From positions 62,001 through 126,000 of the forward strand of contig JAEEVG010000001.1 of NCBI GenBank assembly GCA_016290835.1: 64,000 bases of DNA, read 5' to 3'. The notes beneath the pieces are model-generated. The model was not told the origin of the DNA and did no database searches. It worked only from the letters and a program-made list of their open reading frames with translations. Positions 26,060-34,105 of this stretch are shown here, one piece after another (positions within the stretch are counted from its first letter, which is position 1; each line of letters opens with the position of its first letter). Source of the stretch: Bacteroidales bacterium (lineage in GTDB: Bacteria; Bacteroidota; Bacteroidia; Bacteroidales; UBA932). The position numbers and the translations under genes are program-made.

Positions 26060-28177
26060 ATGGCGAACAGAGATCTCAGATACACCAGAAACATCGGCAT
26101 CATGGCCCACATCGATGCCGGCAAGACCACCACGTCCGAGCGTATTCTTTTCTACACCGGAAAGACGCACAAGATCGGGGAGGTCCACGAAGGTGCCGCC
26201 ACGATGGACTGGATGGTGCAGGAGCAGGAGCGTGGTATTACCATCACGTCTGCTGCGACCACCGCATTCTGGCAGTACAACGGGGATACCTATCAGATCA
26301 ACCTGATCGATACCCCGGGCCACGTGGACTTCACGGTGGAGGTCGAGCGTTCCCTGCGTGTTCTGGACGGTACGATCGCTACTTTCTGCGCCGTCGGGCG
26401 CGTGCAGCCTCAGTCCGAGACTGTTTGGCGCCAGGCGGATAAGTACCGCGTACCGAAGATCGCCTATGTCAACAAGATGGACCGCGTCGGTGCCGATTTC
26501 CTCGCTTGTGTCGAGGATATCCACAACAAACTCGGCGCCCGGGCGGTTCCCATCTGCCTGCCCATCGGGGCAGAAGAGAATTTCGAGGGTCTGGTTGACC
26601 TGATCTCCCAGAAAGCGATTCTGTACAAAGCAGATGAAGAGCTGGTGAACTACCACTACGCGGAGATTCCTGCCGACATGCAGGAGGCCGTGGCTTTCTG
26701 GCGGGACAAATTGATCGAGACCGCCGCCGAGTGCGACGACGCTCTGATGGACAAATACTTCGAGGATCCCGAATCCATCACGGAGGAGGAACTCGTCGCG
26801 GCCCTGCGCAAGGGCACCATCAGCATGCAGATCGTGCCGGCCTGCTGCGGTTCCTCGTTCAAGAACAAGGGTGTCCAGTTCTTGCTGGATGCCGTGATGC
26901 GCTACCTGCCGTCTCCGCTGGATATCGGCGGGACCAAGGCGAAGAACCTGGCGAATGACCAGGATGTGCTGCTTAAGCCCGATGCCGGCCAGCCCTTCTG
27001 CGGTCTGGTCTTCAAGATCGCGACCGACCCGTTCATGGGCCGTCTGGCATACATCCGCGTCTATTCCGGTCATCTTGATTCCGGCTCCTACGTGCTCAAT
27101 TCCCGTTCCGGGAAGAAAGAGCGCGTCTCCCGCCTCTACCAGATGCACTCCAACCACCAGAACCCGATCGAGTTCGTGGAGGCCGGGGACATCTGTGCGG
27201 CCGTCGGTTTCAAGGATCTCCGCACGGGCGATACCGTCTGTTCGGACGACCACCGCTATTCGCTGGAGTCGATGGACTTCCCGGATCCCGTGATCGGGAT
27301 CGCCGTGGAGCCCAAGACGCAGAAGGATCTCGACAAACTGGGTGTCGCGCTCGGCAAACTGGCCGAGGAGGACCCGACCTTCTCCGTCAAGTCCGACACG
27401 GAGACGGGCCAGACCGTCATCAGCGGAATGGGCGAGCTCCATCTCGACATCATCGTCGACCGCCTGCGCCGCGAATTCGGCGTGGAGATCAACCAGGGCG
27501 CCCCGCACGTCAACTACAAAGAGGCCGTCACCGCCACTGTCCAGTATCACGAAGTGTTCCGGAAACAGACGGGCGGCCGCGGCAAATTTGCAGATATCCT
27601 CGTCGAGATCGGTCCCGCGGATGAAGGTGTGCAGGGCCTCCAGTTCGACAATCAGGTCAAGGGCGGCAATGTGCCCAAGGAATTCGTGCCCAGCATCCAG
27701 AAGGGTTTCGAATCCGCGATGCTCAATGGCGTCCTGGCCGGTTACGAGGTGCCTTCGCTGAAGGTCACCCTCCTGGATGGTTCCTTCCACCCCGTGGATT
27801 CCGATCAACTCTCTTTCGAAATCGCTGCCCGTATGGCGTTCCGTGCGGCCTGTCCGAAGTGCAAGCCTGTCCTTTTGGAGCCCATCATGGACCTCGAGGT
27901 GGTCACACCCGAGGAGTATATGGGCGACATCGTCGGCGACCTGAACCGCCGCCGCGGACAGATTGTCGCAATGGACTCGGAGACCACCGGAGCCCGTATC
28001 ATCAAGGCTTTCGTTCCGCTCGCCGAGCAGTTCGGCTACGTCACCGTGCTGCGCACGCTCTCTTCGGGCCGCGCCACCAGCACGATGTCGTTCCACCACT
28101 ACGCCGAGGTCCCGACCGCCATGGCCCGGGACATCGTGGAGAAGAGCGGTTACAGGATGCCATCTGACGACGAATAG
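26060..28177 (+). CDS. fusA: Translation elongation factor G
   Basis: 705 residues. GTPase motifs in order: G1 [10 protein letters not shown]2 with [12 protein letters not shown]3 DTPGHVDF, G4 NKMD. Domains II-V follow, with the domain III block [10 protein letters not shown] and a normal C-terminus. It drives translocation of tRNA and mRNA on the ribosome. Many Bacteroidota have a second, divergent EF-G for recycling; this copy is in the str operon and is the canonical one. rpsJ follows 28 nt later; tufA is not here, as usual for the phylum. Confidence 0.98.
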   Translation: MANRDLRYTRNIGIMAHIDAGKTTTSERILFYTGKTHKIGEVHEGAATMDWMVQEQERGITITSAATTAFWQYNGDTYQINLIDTPGHVDFTVEVERSLRVLDGTIATFCAVGRVQPQSETVWRQADKYRVPKIAYVNKMDRVGADFLACVEDIHNKLGARAVPICLPIGAEENFEGLVDLISQKAILYKADEELVNYHYAEIPADMQEAVAFWRDKLIETAAECDDALMDKYFEDPESITEEELVAALRKGTISMQIVPACCGSSFKNKGVQFLLDAVMRYLPSPLDIGGTKAKNLANDQDVLLKPDAGQPFCGLVFKIATDPFMGRLAYIRVYSGHLDSGSYVLNSRSGKKERVSRLYQMHSNHQNPIEFVEAGDICAAVGFKDLRTGDTVCSDDHRYSLESMDFPDPVIGIAVEPKTQKDLDKLGVALGKLAEEDPTFSVKSDTETGQTVISGMGELHLDIIVDRLRREFGVEINQGAPHVNYKEAVTATVQYHEVFRKQTGGRGKFADILVEIGPADEGVQGLQFDNQVKGGNVPKEFVPSIQKGFESAMLNGVLAGYEVPSLKVTLLDGSFHPVDSDQLSFEIAARMAFRAACPKCKPVLLEPIMDLEVVTPEEYMGDIVGDLNRRRGQIVAMDSETTGARIIKAFVPLAEQFGYVTVLRTLSSGRATSTMSFHHYAEVPTAMARDIVEKSGYRMPSDDE

Positions 28178-28205
28178 TTTTTGAATTGTAAAAAAGTATT
28201 TTGAT

Positions 28206-28511
28206 ATGAGTCAAAAAATTAGAATCAAACTCAAGTCTTTCGACCACATGCTCGTGGACAAGTCCGCGTCCAAGATCGTCGAGACCGTGAAGTCTACCGG
28301 TGCGAAGGTGAATGGTCCCATTCCTCTTCCCACCAACAAGAAGATCTTCACCGTCAACCGCTCGACCTTCGTCAACAAGAAGGCCCGCGAGCAGTTCGAG
28401 CTCGACTCCTACCGCAGACTGCTCGACATCGAGGACTCCAACGCCAAGACGGTGGACGCCCTGATGAAACTTGAGCTCCCCTCGGGCGTCGAGGTCGAGA
28501 TCAAAGTCTGA
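28206..28511 (+). CDS. rpsJ: 30S ribosomal protein S10
   Basis: 101 residues, full length; [17 protein letters not shown] start, the GPIPLPT loop and C-terminal [12 protein letters not shown]10 is in the 30S head and also serves with NusB in antitermination. In many relatives it leads straight into rplC and the S10 operon; here a hairpin and a tRNA gene follow, and the rest of the ribosomal cluster is absent. Confidence 0.97.
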   Translation: MSQKIRIKLKSFDHMLVDKSASKIVETVKSTGAKVNGPIPLPTNKKIFTVNRSTFVNKKAREQFELDSYRRLLDIEDSNAKTVDALMKLELPSGVEVEIKV

Positions 28512-28540
28512 CGCTGATCGCGCAACACACAAGGAACGTG

Positions 28541-28573
28541 CAGGATCGCCCGCGGGTGGTCCTGCGCTTTCGG
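28541..28573 (+). terminator. Probable terminator of the str operon
   Basis: GCAGGA (28541-28546) pairs with TCCTGC (28561-28566), with further GC and wobble pairs inside and a short CTTTC tail. It separates rpsJ from the tRNA. Confidence 0.5.
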
Positions 28574-28646
28574 TCCCTTAGCTCAGTTGGTCAGAGCAGC
28601 TGACTCATAATCAGCGGGTCACAGGTTCAAGCCCTGTAGGGACCAC
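28573..28646 (+). tRNA. tRNA with CAT anticodon (Met or Ile2)
   Basis: Cloverleaf: acceptor GGTCCCT/AGGGACC, D-arm TAGCTCAGTTGGTCAGAGC, anticodon arm CTGACTCATAATCAG (CAT), T-arm ACAGGTTCAAGCCCTGT, discriminator A, no encoded CCA. It is not an initiator tRNA. CAT may read AUG, or AUA after lysidine modification; the sequence alone does not decide. Confidence 0.95.
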
Positions 28647-28659
28647 GAATGATAATCAA

Positions 28660-28690
28660 GCACTTACGGAAACGTAGGTGCTATTATTAT
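28660..28690 (+). terminator. Hairpin after the CAT tRNA
   Basis: AGCACTTACG (28660-28669) pairs with CGTAGGTGCT (28674-28683), GAAA loop, then an AT-rich tail. Likely the tRNA terminator. Confidence 0.55.
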
Positions 28691-28793
28691 ATAAATGGGG
28701 CGTGAAAAAGGTGTGATTTCAGCGTGTTTTAACTCCCATTTAACCCCATTCAAAGCAACTCGACCAGGGTATATAACCGGAGTGAAAGAACTG

Positions 28794-28916
28794 TTAAAGT
28801 TCCTTGATGTTCTTGAAGTGCATCCATCCTTCAGCAGCCTTGTATTTCTCCACAGAACCGCTTGGCACGTATACCACGCATTTCGACAAGTTGACGCCCC
28901 AGAAATCCCACGTCAT
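28794..28916 (-). pseudogene. C-terminal remnant of a BspA-like leucine-rich-repeat protein
   Basis: A 40-codon minus-strand piece. VNLSKCVVYVPSGSVEKYKA followed by AEGWMHFKNIKEL is the characteristic end of BspA/LRR_5 surface proteins of Bacteroidales. Upstream of residue 1 the frame loses similarity and meets a stop, so the repeat region is gone. It lies in the gap between the tRNA and hsp20, which otherwise shows no gene. Confidence 0.7.
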
Positions 28917-28954
28917 ATCATCATCTCCATCCCGAGGAAACAGCTCTGGACAAC

Positions 28955-28990
28955 AAAAAAGGACGTCTCCCTATGCGGGTGGCGTCCTTT
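28955..28990 (-). terminator. Terminator of the hsp20 gene
   Basis: AAAGGACG (28958-28965) and CGTCCTTT (28983-28990) pair; on the minus strand the stem is followed by a T-run. Confidence 0.75.
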
Positions 28991-29013
28991 ATCAATAGGA
29001 GATGTTTTTACCG

Positions 29014-29445
29014 TTACTGGACGGCAATCTGCTTGACTGTATCGGGCTGCTGGGCCTTCTCCTTCTTAGGGATATGGACGTTCAGCACTCCATGTTCCAC
29101 CTTGGCTTCGATCTTCTCGGTCTCGGCATCCTCCGGCAGCAGGAGCGTCTGCTGGAACTTCTCGTAGGAGAATTCACGGCGGAGGTACTTGCCGTGTTTC
29201 TTGCCCTCCTTGTTCTCGGACTTCTTCTCCATCTCGATGAGCAGGTTATTGTCGGCGTCGATGTGGACCTTGAAGTCCTCTTTGGTGAGTCCCGGTGCGG
29301 CGAGTTCCACATCGTACTCTTTTTCGTTCTCAATCACATTGATGGCTGGAGCCGTGTAGGTCGTCCGTTCCATCCAGCTGTTGTCGAAAAAGTCGTTGAA
29401 AATGTCCGGCAACCAGCTATCATGCGTTCTTCTTGCAGGTAACAT
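29014..29445 (-). CDS. Hsp20 / alpha-crystallin family small heat-shock protein
   Basis: 143 residues. A short variable N-terminus (DIFNDFF, NSWME) leads to the alpha-crystallin domain (about 35-130): PAINVIENEKEYDVELAAPG, the KYLRREFSYEKFQQTLLLPE block and the terminal GVLNVHIPK motif. Holds unfolded proteins for refolding by DnaK/ClpB. It stands alone with its own terminator at the start of the accessory region. Confidence 0.94.
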   Translation of the reverse strand: MLPARRTHDSWLPDIFNDFFDNSWMERTTYTAPAINVIENEKEYDVELAAPGLTKEDFKVHIDADNNLLIEMEKKSENKEGKKHGKYLRREFSYEKFQQTLLLPEDAETEKIEAKVEHGVLNVHIPKKEKAQQPDTVKQIAVQ

Positions 29446-29770
29446 AGTTCAAAAACTTTAAACGTCCCGGTTTGGAGGCCCTCCTGCGGACCCTTATTCC
29501 CGGAGTTCCTTATCGGAACCGCATAAGGGAATTGCAAACCTGGGACCAATGCCGGAAAAGTGGACAAAACGGCACGGGAGATGACAGAAAGTCCATTTTT
29601 GAGACAAAATGGCTAGCGCGTTTCTTCTACAACAGTCCCTGGATTCAACCTTATAGCACCTGCCTGGTTCCCACGAGTTTGCCGACTCCCTGATAAGACT
29701 TCTAGAAACACATACTTTTCCTCATGAGCCATTATATGGGGTATTGCGGATTACGGGTGTGGTTATATGA
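29446..29770. other. Gap with no recognisable gene
   Basis: About 325 nt upstream of hsp20. I see no convincing coding frame. A CCATTTT/AAAATGG inverted repeat around 29600-29616 is the only structure noted. The hsp20 promoter should lie here but no clean TAnnTTTG is visible. Confidence 0.4.
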
Positions 29771-29773
29771 AAA

Positions 29774-29800
29774 AGGTCGGCCCTATAATGGAACCGACCT
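29774..29800 (-). terminator. Terminator of the DUF4313 gene
   Basis: AGGTCGG (29774-29780) pairs with CCGACCT (29794-29800); on the minus strand the stem is followed by TTTTTC. Confidence 0.75.
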
Positions 29801-29809
29801 GATTCATCG

Positions 29810-30088
29810 TTAGAATAGCGTATACAACGGATATCGGCAGAATCCGGAAGCTGCGAAGACTCCCATCCTCATACCGAGATGGTTGTCCTCGATCCACTTC
29901 CCGATACCGGGCAGGTTGTTCTCGTCGAGGAAAGCCATGCTATCCGACTGCAGAGGATGGCAGAGATTCACCGTTGCAACGGCATAGAGCTCGCTGTCGG
30001 TCTTGTTCAGCATCAGGGCGACAGTACCGTTGCGGTACGTCCCTTTCTCCAGGGATACCTCGGTCCCGTGATAGTCGTACGTTCTCAT
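29810..30088 (-). CDS. DUF4313 family protein of mobile elements
   Basis: 92 residues, soluble. YDYHGTEVSLEKGTYRNGTV and LYAVATVNLCHPLQSDSMAF resemble DUF4313 proteins encoded in Bacteroidales conjugative elements and plasmids, function unknown. The ATG overlaps (ATGA) the stop of an ssb remnant, the order expected inside such an element. It has its own terminator. Because ssb upstream is truncated, this gene may no longer be expressed. The family assignment is from memory of sequence pattern. Confidence 0.72.
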   Translation of the reverse strand: MRTYDYHGTEVSLEKGTYRNGTVALMLNKTDSELYAVATVNLCHPLQSDSMAFLDENNLPGIGKWIEDNHLGMRMGVFAASGFCRYPLYTLF

Positions 30089-30198
30089 ATCTTTTCAAGC
30101 AGGTTGGCGATGATATCGATCTGGGTGCGCTCGATTCCCGCGCTGTCGACATACTTGCGGTTGCGGAGACGTCCTATTACATGGACCTTGTTTTGTGT
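30085..30198 (-). pseudogene. ssb: Remnant of a single-stranded DNA-binding protein gene
   Basis: 37 codons after an in-frame TAA: KVHVIGRLRNRKYVD then GIERTQIDIIANLLE, the beta4-beta5 region of the SSB OB-fold (normally KV.V.GRLR...Y.D..G.....EI.A). The first ~70 residues and the acidic tail are missing. It overlaps the DUF4313 start by ATGA, showing both came from one mobile-element operon. Confidence 0.65.
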
Positions 30199-30338
30199 TT
30201 AAGTATTACGGTCTGGAGGTGTTTCAGAAAAGCATTCTTTTCCAAATCTGCTGGAGATAAAAGCTCCGGAAAAGTGTTTCCCCGTTGACCTATCGGGAGG
30301 GGGGCTAAATACTGGGAATCCTGGCGGAAGAGACTTAG

Positions 30339-30494
30339 AAAGAAAAAGCGCTGACCGACCACTGGGACAAGGAAGCCCTTGGGGTCGGGTACGCCTATCT
30401 CCGGAACTACGGCATCAGCGAAGAAAAGCCCTTCCAGAATGCTAAATGCGTGATTCGCAGAGGAATACTTGTCACCTCGAAAAAACAGTATTAG
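30339..30494 (+). pseudogene. Possible gene remnant of unknown family
   Basis: A 51-codon plus-strand frame opening after TAG and ending at TAG, with protein-like composition (DHWDKEALGVGYAYLRNYG, then a basic end). No start codon and no promoter are visible. It may be the end of a mobile-element gene but I cannot name the family. Confidence 0.3.
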
Positions 30495-30533
30495 TTTTGA
30501 TGCAGTAAAACACATTTCTTTGCGTTTATAGTA

Positions 30534-30541
30534 TAGATTTG
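30534..30541 (+). promoter_or_regulatory. -7 promoter element for the 30567 lipoprotein
   Basis: TAGATTTG, 25 nt before the ATG at 30567; an earlier TTG start would fall at the transcription start and is unlikely. Confidence 0.65.
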
Positions 30542-30566
30542 TTTGAAATCAATTTGTTATTTGGAT

Positions 30567-31070
30567 ATGAAACCGCTCAAAATCATGCTGTTATTCGCCG
30601 GTCTGATTCTTCTGGTCGGTTGCGAAAAAGCATCCCCTGACAGTTTGCAAGGCAAGTGGGAACCCATATATGCCTCCGGTGTTCATGAAGATGCTGTTTA
30701 CTCATACTCTTTTGATGGACCTGTCGATGAGCACGGACAGATTCTAGCGACGATGGTGGGCAAAATAAACCCTGATATAGAGTATGAGCCGAGTACCATG
30801 CTAATTACGGGAATCCGCTTTTTCCGGAATCATGGGGAAGATGTTTTCACTACTTTCTTCAAGGACTCTCCCCATAACGAGATTGGAAAACCACTCAAGT
30901 ACAGAGTCGAAAGCGGGAAACTCTACCGTGAATTGCCTATGGGTGCATTCATCAACTGTTCTCCCGATGTTCTCGAAGAAGGTTCTGGGAAATTTGACGA
31001 AGGTACTCCCATTTCATTCCTGGGTAATGGGCAGGTAAAGATAGGCGATTTCACCTACAGCAAGAAGTGA
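30567..31070 (+). CDS. Lipoprotein of unknown function
   Basis: 167 residues. A lipoprotein signal ends ILLVGC; GKWEPIYASG soon after suggests a lipocalin-like beta-barrel opening, as in many Bacteroidales small lipoproteins. A SYSFDGPVDEHGQILA block and a C-terminal GNGQVKIGDFTYSKK fit a beta-rich domain. No close family is recognised. Flanked by its own promoter (30534) and terminator (31114), so it is a single-gene unit. Confidence 0.72.
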   Translation: MKPLKIMLLFAGLILLVGCEKASPDSLQGKWEPIYASGVHEDAVYSYSFDGPVDEHGQILATMVGKINPDIEYEPSTMLITGIRFFRNHGEDVFTTFFKDSPHNEIGKPLKYRVESGKLYRELPMGAFINCSPDVLEEGSGKFDEGTPISFLGNGQVKIGDFTYSKK

Positions 31071-31113
31071 TTGACGCATTTACATGCGTAGTCAGTTTAT
31101 ATTAAACTCTTAA

Positions 31114-31150
31114 GGTGATACATTCGGCAACGGTGTATCACCTTGTTTTA
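31114..31150 (+). terminator. Terminator after the 30567 lipoprotein
   Basis: GGTGATACA (31114-31122) pairs perfectly with TGTATCACC (31134-31142), followed by TTGTTTTA. Confidence 0.75.
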
Positions 31151-31161
31151 TAACCCCAAAC

Positions 31162-31353
31162 ACACTGTAACGACCTATATTATTAACCTCGTAACACTGT
31201 TTTCTGCTCATTTTAAATGCTCGCAACACTGTTTTTGGGTTAATTTAAGACCCGGAAACACTGTTTTCACCATCAAAAATGTACTTGAAACTCTGTTCTC
31301 AGGTTCTTTTTTGTACTCGTTTACATGTTTTTTTGTTCTTTAAAGAACCCGTT
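31162..31353. repeat. Degenerate tandem array with exact 32-nt period
   Basis: The box ACACTGT(TTTT) recurs with its first base at 31162, 31194, 31226, 31258 and 31290 (last copy ACTCTGT), and a worn copy near 31322; each step is exactly 32 nt. Between boxes the sequence varies but a CG usually sits 3-4 nt before the box, and some units carry a central inverted repeat (e.g. GTTCTTTAAAGAAC near 31335). It lies between two convergent genes, after one terminator and before another. Confidence 0.75.
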
Positions 31354-31370
31354 TACTGTGTTTCTAAGCA

Positions 31371-31402
31371 CAAAAAAGCCCCGAAGCACAGGCTCCGAGG
31401 CT
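31371..31402 (-). terminator. Terminator of the outer-membrane barrel gene
   Basis: GCCCCGAAGC and GCTCCGAGGC arms pair with wobbles; on the minus strand a T-run follows. The same stem sequence recurs in the terminator at 36019. Confidence 0.75.
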
Positions 31403-31421
31403 GTTCTAAATGCGTATTTCC

Positions 31422-32057
31422 CTAAAACACGTAGCCGACACCGACCTTGAGGTTGGAGCGGTGGGTAATGGTAGCGTTTTCACCTTTGTACAGGTTCACC
31501 ATTCCATAGTCATAACCCAAGGTTATCTGGAAAGCGGACATCTGGAATCCGACACCACCGCCAAGATATGCGTTGAACCGGTTGTAGTTCTGGTTGTCGT
31601 AGTTGTTGTATGTTCTATCTGCGCTGCTCGAGCCGACACCGCCGCTTAGTTTTGTGGTGGATGCGAGACCGAACTGAAGCGTCGGGCCGCCATAGACGAA
31701 GACCTTGCTGTCACCGGCAAGGTCGATGCCGCAGTTCAGATACAAGGGGGCGTTGAGCGCGTGCTCCGTAAAGGTAGAAGACGCGGACACTGTAGTGCCC
31801 AAAACAGTACCGGATCCTCCGCTCTTGTTGGTGATCAAGGAATAGTACACACCGGGAGCGAAACATAAAGCGCCGGCGACCGGAATGTTGAAGGAGACTC
31901 CGGCATAGGCGCCGTTGGAGGTGATGGATTTCGTGCTGGCATCCTTGAAACTCTGGGCCGAGTTCAAATAACCCGCATTAACTGACATTTGGGCGAAAGC
32001 ATGAGTGCCGAACAGCATCAGGGATGCAGCCAAAAGGGTTGAAATAAACTTTTTCAT
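31422..32057 (-). CDS. Outer-membrane beta-barrel protein (PorT/OMP_b-brl type)
   Basis: 211 residues. Signal peptide 1-22 (HAFAQ), then alternating beta strands of a small barrel: MSVNAGYLNSAQSF, AYAGVSFNIPVAG, FAPGVYYSLI, APLYLNCGIDL, FVYGGPTLQFG, AYLGGGVGFQM, FQITLGYDYGM, and a final strand ending in VGYVF with the terminal aromatic used by the BAM machinery. Length fits an 8-10-stranded barrel. Single-gene unit with promoter 32094 and terminator 31371. Function unknown; such barrels are major surface proteins. Confidence 0.85.
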   Translation of the reverse strand: MKKFISTLLAASLMLFGTHAFAQMSVNAGYLNSAQSFKDASTKSITSNGAYAGVSFNIPVAGALCFAPGVYYSLITNKSGGSGTVLGTTVSASSTFTEHALNAPLYLNCGIDLAGDSKVFVYGGPTLQFGLASTTKLSGGVGSSSADRTYNNYDNQNYNRFNAYLGGGVGFQMSAFQITLGYDYGMVNLYKGENATITHRSNLKVGVGYVF

Positions 32058-32093
32058 ATGACTATCCTTTATGAATTGATTATCAGTTCACAA

Positions 32094-32101
32094 CAAAGAT
32101 A
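32094..32101 (-). promoter_or_regulatory. -7 promoter element for the barrel gene
   Basis: TATCTTTG on the minus strand, 36 nt before the ATG at 32057. Confidence 0.7.
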
Positions 32102-32129
32102 AGAAATAACCCATAGAAATCCAAATGCG

Positions 32130-32321
32130 TCACATTCCGGAGTACTGAATACCCTCTTCGATATATGCGGCAATCTCATCCTTAGGGTGGATGTTCTCCA
32201 ACAGTCGGAGGAAGGATTCGATGCAGTCTCCTACCGCAGGGATTCCGTCTTCTCCAACAAGTGGTTCTTTAGCCCAGTCTACCTGGTAGCTGAAATGGCC
32301 ATCTTCAAGGATGATCTTCAT
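32130..32321 (-). CDS. Small acidic protein of unknown function
   Basis: 63 residues from the ATG directly before KIILEDGHFSYQVDW; a longer in-frame extension runs through the divergent gene's promoter and is rejected. The sequence is acidic and compact (DGIPAVGDCIESFLRLLENI, then YIEEGIQYSGM), soluble, with the look of a small alpha/beta fold. It is divergent from the 58-residue gene at 32460. No family recognised. Confidence 0.6.
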   Translation of the reverse strand: MKIILEDGHFSYQVDWAKEPLVGEDGIPAVGDCIESFLRLLENIHPKDEIAAYIEEGIQYSGM

Positions 32322-32446
32322 GACTTTTTTCCGGCAGGTTATGAATGATTCGCTTTTCTCTGGGGGTATGGTTGGGGGTACAGAGTAAAAATATACGATT
32401 CTTATAGGTCTGGTACCTTTTGACGAAAAGTGGCAAAGCCCTTTCG

Positions 32447-32454
32447 TAGCTTTG
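32447..32454 (+). promoter_or_regulatory. -7 promoter element for the 58-residue gene
   Basis: TAGCTTTG, 5 nt before the ATG at 32460; predicts a leaderless message. Confidence 0.65.
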
Positions 32455-32459
32455 CCACC

Positions 32460-32636
32460 ATGGTCACCTACTATTTCAGAGACCCCGAAGAAGCCCTCAA
32501 ACGCGCCAAAGCCGCCGGCCGGCAACCCGGCTGCTGGTGGGGCGGCATTACCCTGCCCAGCGGCAAACGCGGCTGGGCCATCTACCGCGACGGCAAAATC
32601 GTGGAACAATACGCCATAATGGGAAAACCGCGCTGA
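32460..32636 (+). CDS. 58-residue protein with related fragments elsewhere in the window
   Basis: Begins MVTYYFRDPEEALKRAKAAG, then a Cys-Trp-Trp-Gly-Gly block and LPSGKRGWAIYRDGKIVEQY. It looks like a small helix plus beta-hairpin protein. The start is fixed by the promoter box 5 nt upstream. A truncated copy of the central part lies at 34106-34183, and two more degenerate relatives of the GKIVEQYAIM end lie at about 39650-39710 and 45520-45580. No family recognised; the spread of fragments suggests it travelled with the local duplications. Confidence 0.62.
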   Translation: MVTYYFRDPEEALKRAKAAGRQPGCWWGGITLPSGKRGWAIYRDGKIVEQYAIMGKPR

Positions 32637-32652
32637 TCATCCCGAAAAATGC

Positions 32653-32660
32653 TATCTTTG
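32653..32660 (+). promoter_or_regulatory. -7 promoter element for the 32683 gene
   Basis: TATCTTTG, 22 nt before the ATG at 32683. Confidence 0.65.
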
Positions 32661-32682
32661 TCTTCGCACAGATGAAGCATTG

Positions 32683-32973
32683 ATGAGCAGGACCCGTCAT
32701 TCAAAGAAGAAATTCAAGCAAAAAGTCGATCACATCCGCGAAGCCAGGCAGCAGCTTGCCGACGCAACGGATGTCACGGTATTATCCACCTTGAAAGAAG
32801 CACTTATCAAAGAGAAGAAAGCCGCCACGGACCTTACCAGGCATCCCAAAGGAACGAAGGCTTCCGGGGGAGCCTCCTCCATTCCCTCCGCATCTGTCGT
32901 GCTTGATGCAAAAACTCATCTGATGGGCAAGAACTCGATCCGTTTATTCACCCCTTCCATCTCGGAACTGTAG
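32683..32973 (+). CDS. Small basic protein of unknown function
   Basis: 96 residues, strongly basic at the N-terminus (RTRHSKKKFKQKVDH), then a helix of about 35 residues and a serine/alanine-rich end. No membrane segment. It could bind nucleic acid, but nothing more can be said. A matched promoter (32653) and a strong terminator (32992) make a real gene likely; the low similarity to anything known keeps confidence moderate. Confidence 0.5.
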   Translation: MSRTRHSKKKFKQKVDHIREARQQLADATDVTVLSTLKEALIKEKKAATDLTRHPKGTKASGGASSIPSASVVLDAKTHLMGKNSIRLFTPSISEL

Positions 32974-32991
32974 TTCCTCGCTCCGCGACAA

Positions 32992-33036
32992 AAAAGAGAT
33001 GGCCTCAAAGTCCCCGGACTTTGAGGCCATCCTTTT
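32992..33036. terminator. Bidirectional intrinsic terminator
   Basis: Perfect 15-bp stem (32998-33012 with 33017-33031, GATGGCCTCAAAGTC and complement), preceded by AAAAAAG and followed by CTTTT. It serves the convergent genes on both sides. Confidence 0.9.
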
Positions 33037-33045
33037 AATTCCATC

Positions 33046-33858
33046 CTATTCCTTATTCCACTTGCTCAAGGCGGGCAGGATAATAGCATCACCTTGTTTC
33101 AGGGTCTTTGTGGGATTTACAAAAAGATTATAACGATCATCATCCCGCCAGAACATAACCATATTGACGTCAAGAGTATTGTCGATCAGCCCCCAGAAAG
33201 CGGCACCTCCCGCCAAAGCATGTCCTCTCGGACTAACTGCACCAAAGGCGTCAATGAAATGATCATCAGCGAACAACGGGGCGCCGTAACCATGCATAGA
33301 ACCATAATTAACATCCATAACGGTTTCTCTCGTCCAGGTCACGTCCGGGACATAGAACTGCACAAGTCGTTTGTCCGCTTTCATCACGAGAGCGGCGGAT
33401 AATACGCCATTCGAGACCGTGTAATTAGCTTGCTCACAGAGCAGATATAATGTTGAAGGAGAGTTCTGGAAAGCGAAAACCGGACCATCGTAGCTCGATG
33501 ATCCATAAATAAATTTAACCGGTGCTCCCAACGGTTCCATTCCGAAAAGAGCAGAAATTTTCCCGGAAGACGTCGCGGCAATCTTCTCCTTCAGACCTTC
33601 CGTCCAGGCTTCCTGCCAGGTTTCCCCGTTGTAAGTCAGGGTCAAATAGGCTACCTCCTCATAATCCGTGACTTTGCCGAAGAAGACATAAATAACGTCG
33701 CCGCTTGTCCAGCCCTCCTTGACGGCTTTGGTGCCGGGAGAGCCATAGGAGACAGTCAGATCCAGTTTGAGATCCGTCGCGGCCGGTACAGTTTCCACCT
33801 TATTGCAGGCAGCCAGGGTCAGAAGGGCCGCACCCAATGCTATGATCAATTTTTTCAT
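33046..33858 (-). CDS. Fimbrillin-like lipoprotein (cassette A)
   Basis: 270 residues. A lipoprotein signal ends LLTLAAC. The N-terminal hallmark of the fimbrillin-like group follows: KLDLTVSYGSPGTKAV then GWTSGDVIYVFFGK, with TLTYNGETWQ after it. The rest is a beta-sandwich. These lipoproteins are surface-exposed and in Porphyromonas/Bacteroides may be built into fimbriae after Rgp-type cleavage, though many are not pilins. The 42-residue gene at 33879 lies 20 nt upstream in the same transcript. No Mfa/Fim assembly genes are nearby. Confidence 0.8.
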   Translation of the reverse strand: MKKLIIALGAALLTLAACNKVETVPAATDLKLDLTVSYGSPGTKAVKEGWTSGDVIYVFFGKVTDYEEVAYLTLTYNGETWQEAWTEGLKEKIAATSSGKISALFGMEPLGAPVKFIYGSSSYDGPVFAFQNSPSTLYLLCEQANYTVSNGVLSAALVMKADKRLVQFYVPDVTWTRETVMDVNYGSMHGYGAPLFADDHFIDAFGAVSPRGHALAGGAAFWGLIDNTLDVNMVMFWRDDDRYNLFVNPTKTLKQGDAIILPALSKWNKE

Positions 33859-33878
33859 CTTGCAATCATTTTTAGTGT

Positions 33879-34007
33879 TTACCAGCGCTGCTCCTCATTG
33901 AAAGGATTGTTATAGACCGGACTGATCTGGAGAACCTCCTCAGTCTCTGTTTCGACCACCTCGCACTGGGGCGAAAGATAGCGTTCTTTGAATACTGTTT
34001 GAATCAT
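33879..34007 (-). CDS. Small SPxCEV-type protein (cassette A)
   Basis: 42 residues: MIQTVFKERYLSPQCEVVE, then an acidic segment, a serine/proline/asparagine-rich part and a terminal Trp. The pattern Y(L/I)SP-x-CEV near residue 12 and a Trp near the C-terminus recurs in small genes directly upstream of the window's other fimbrillin-like lipoproteins. No signal peptide. It is the first gene of a two-gene unit with promoter 34048. Function unknown; such ~40-residue proteins are common but unnamed in Bacteroidales. Confidence 0.7.
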   Translation of the reverse strand: MIQTVFKERYLSPQCEVVETETEEVLQISPVYNNPFNEEQRW

Positions 34008-34047
34008 AATGCTATAAGGTTTTGAGTTCAGACAACCGCAACAGAAA

Positions 34048-34055
34048 CAAAAATA
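34048..34055 (-). promoter_or_regulatory. -7 promoter element for cassette A
   Basis: TATTTTTG on the minus strand, 40 nt before the small-gene ATG at 34007. Confidence 0.6.
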
Positions 34056-34105
34056 ACTATTATTCACGAAACAACCAAAATAATTGTCACCCGCCCCCAG
34101 TTTCC

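Noticed and set aside
26048..28099. Minus-strand frame opposite fusA
   Set aside because: Shadow of a universally conserved gene; no start context or family features. The same holds for the plus-strand frame opposite clpB (18603-20573).
28647..28700. Phage or ICE attachment site at the tRNA
   Set aside because: No integrase in the window and no visible direct repeat of the tRNA 3' end downstream; cannot be supported from here.
30177..30515. Minus-strand 112-codon frame
   Set aside because: Overlaps the ssb remnant and the 30339 fragment; no start context, hydrophobic runs look incidental.
31162..31353. CRISPR array
   Set aside because: The repeated box is only 7-11 nt, spacers and boxes add up to 32 nt, and no cas gene is present.
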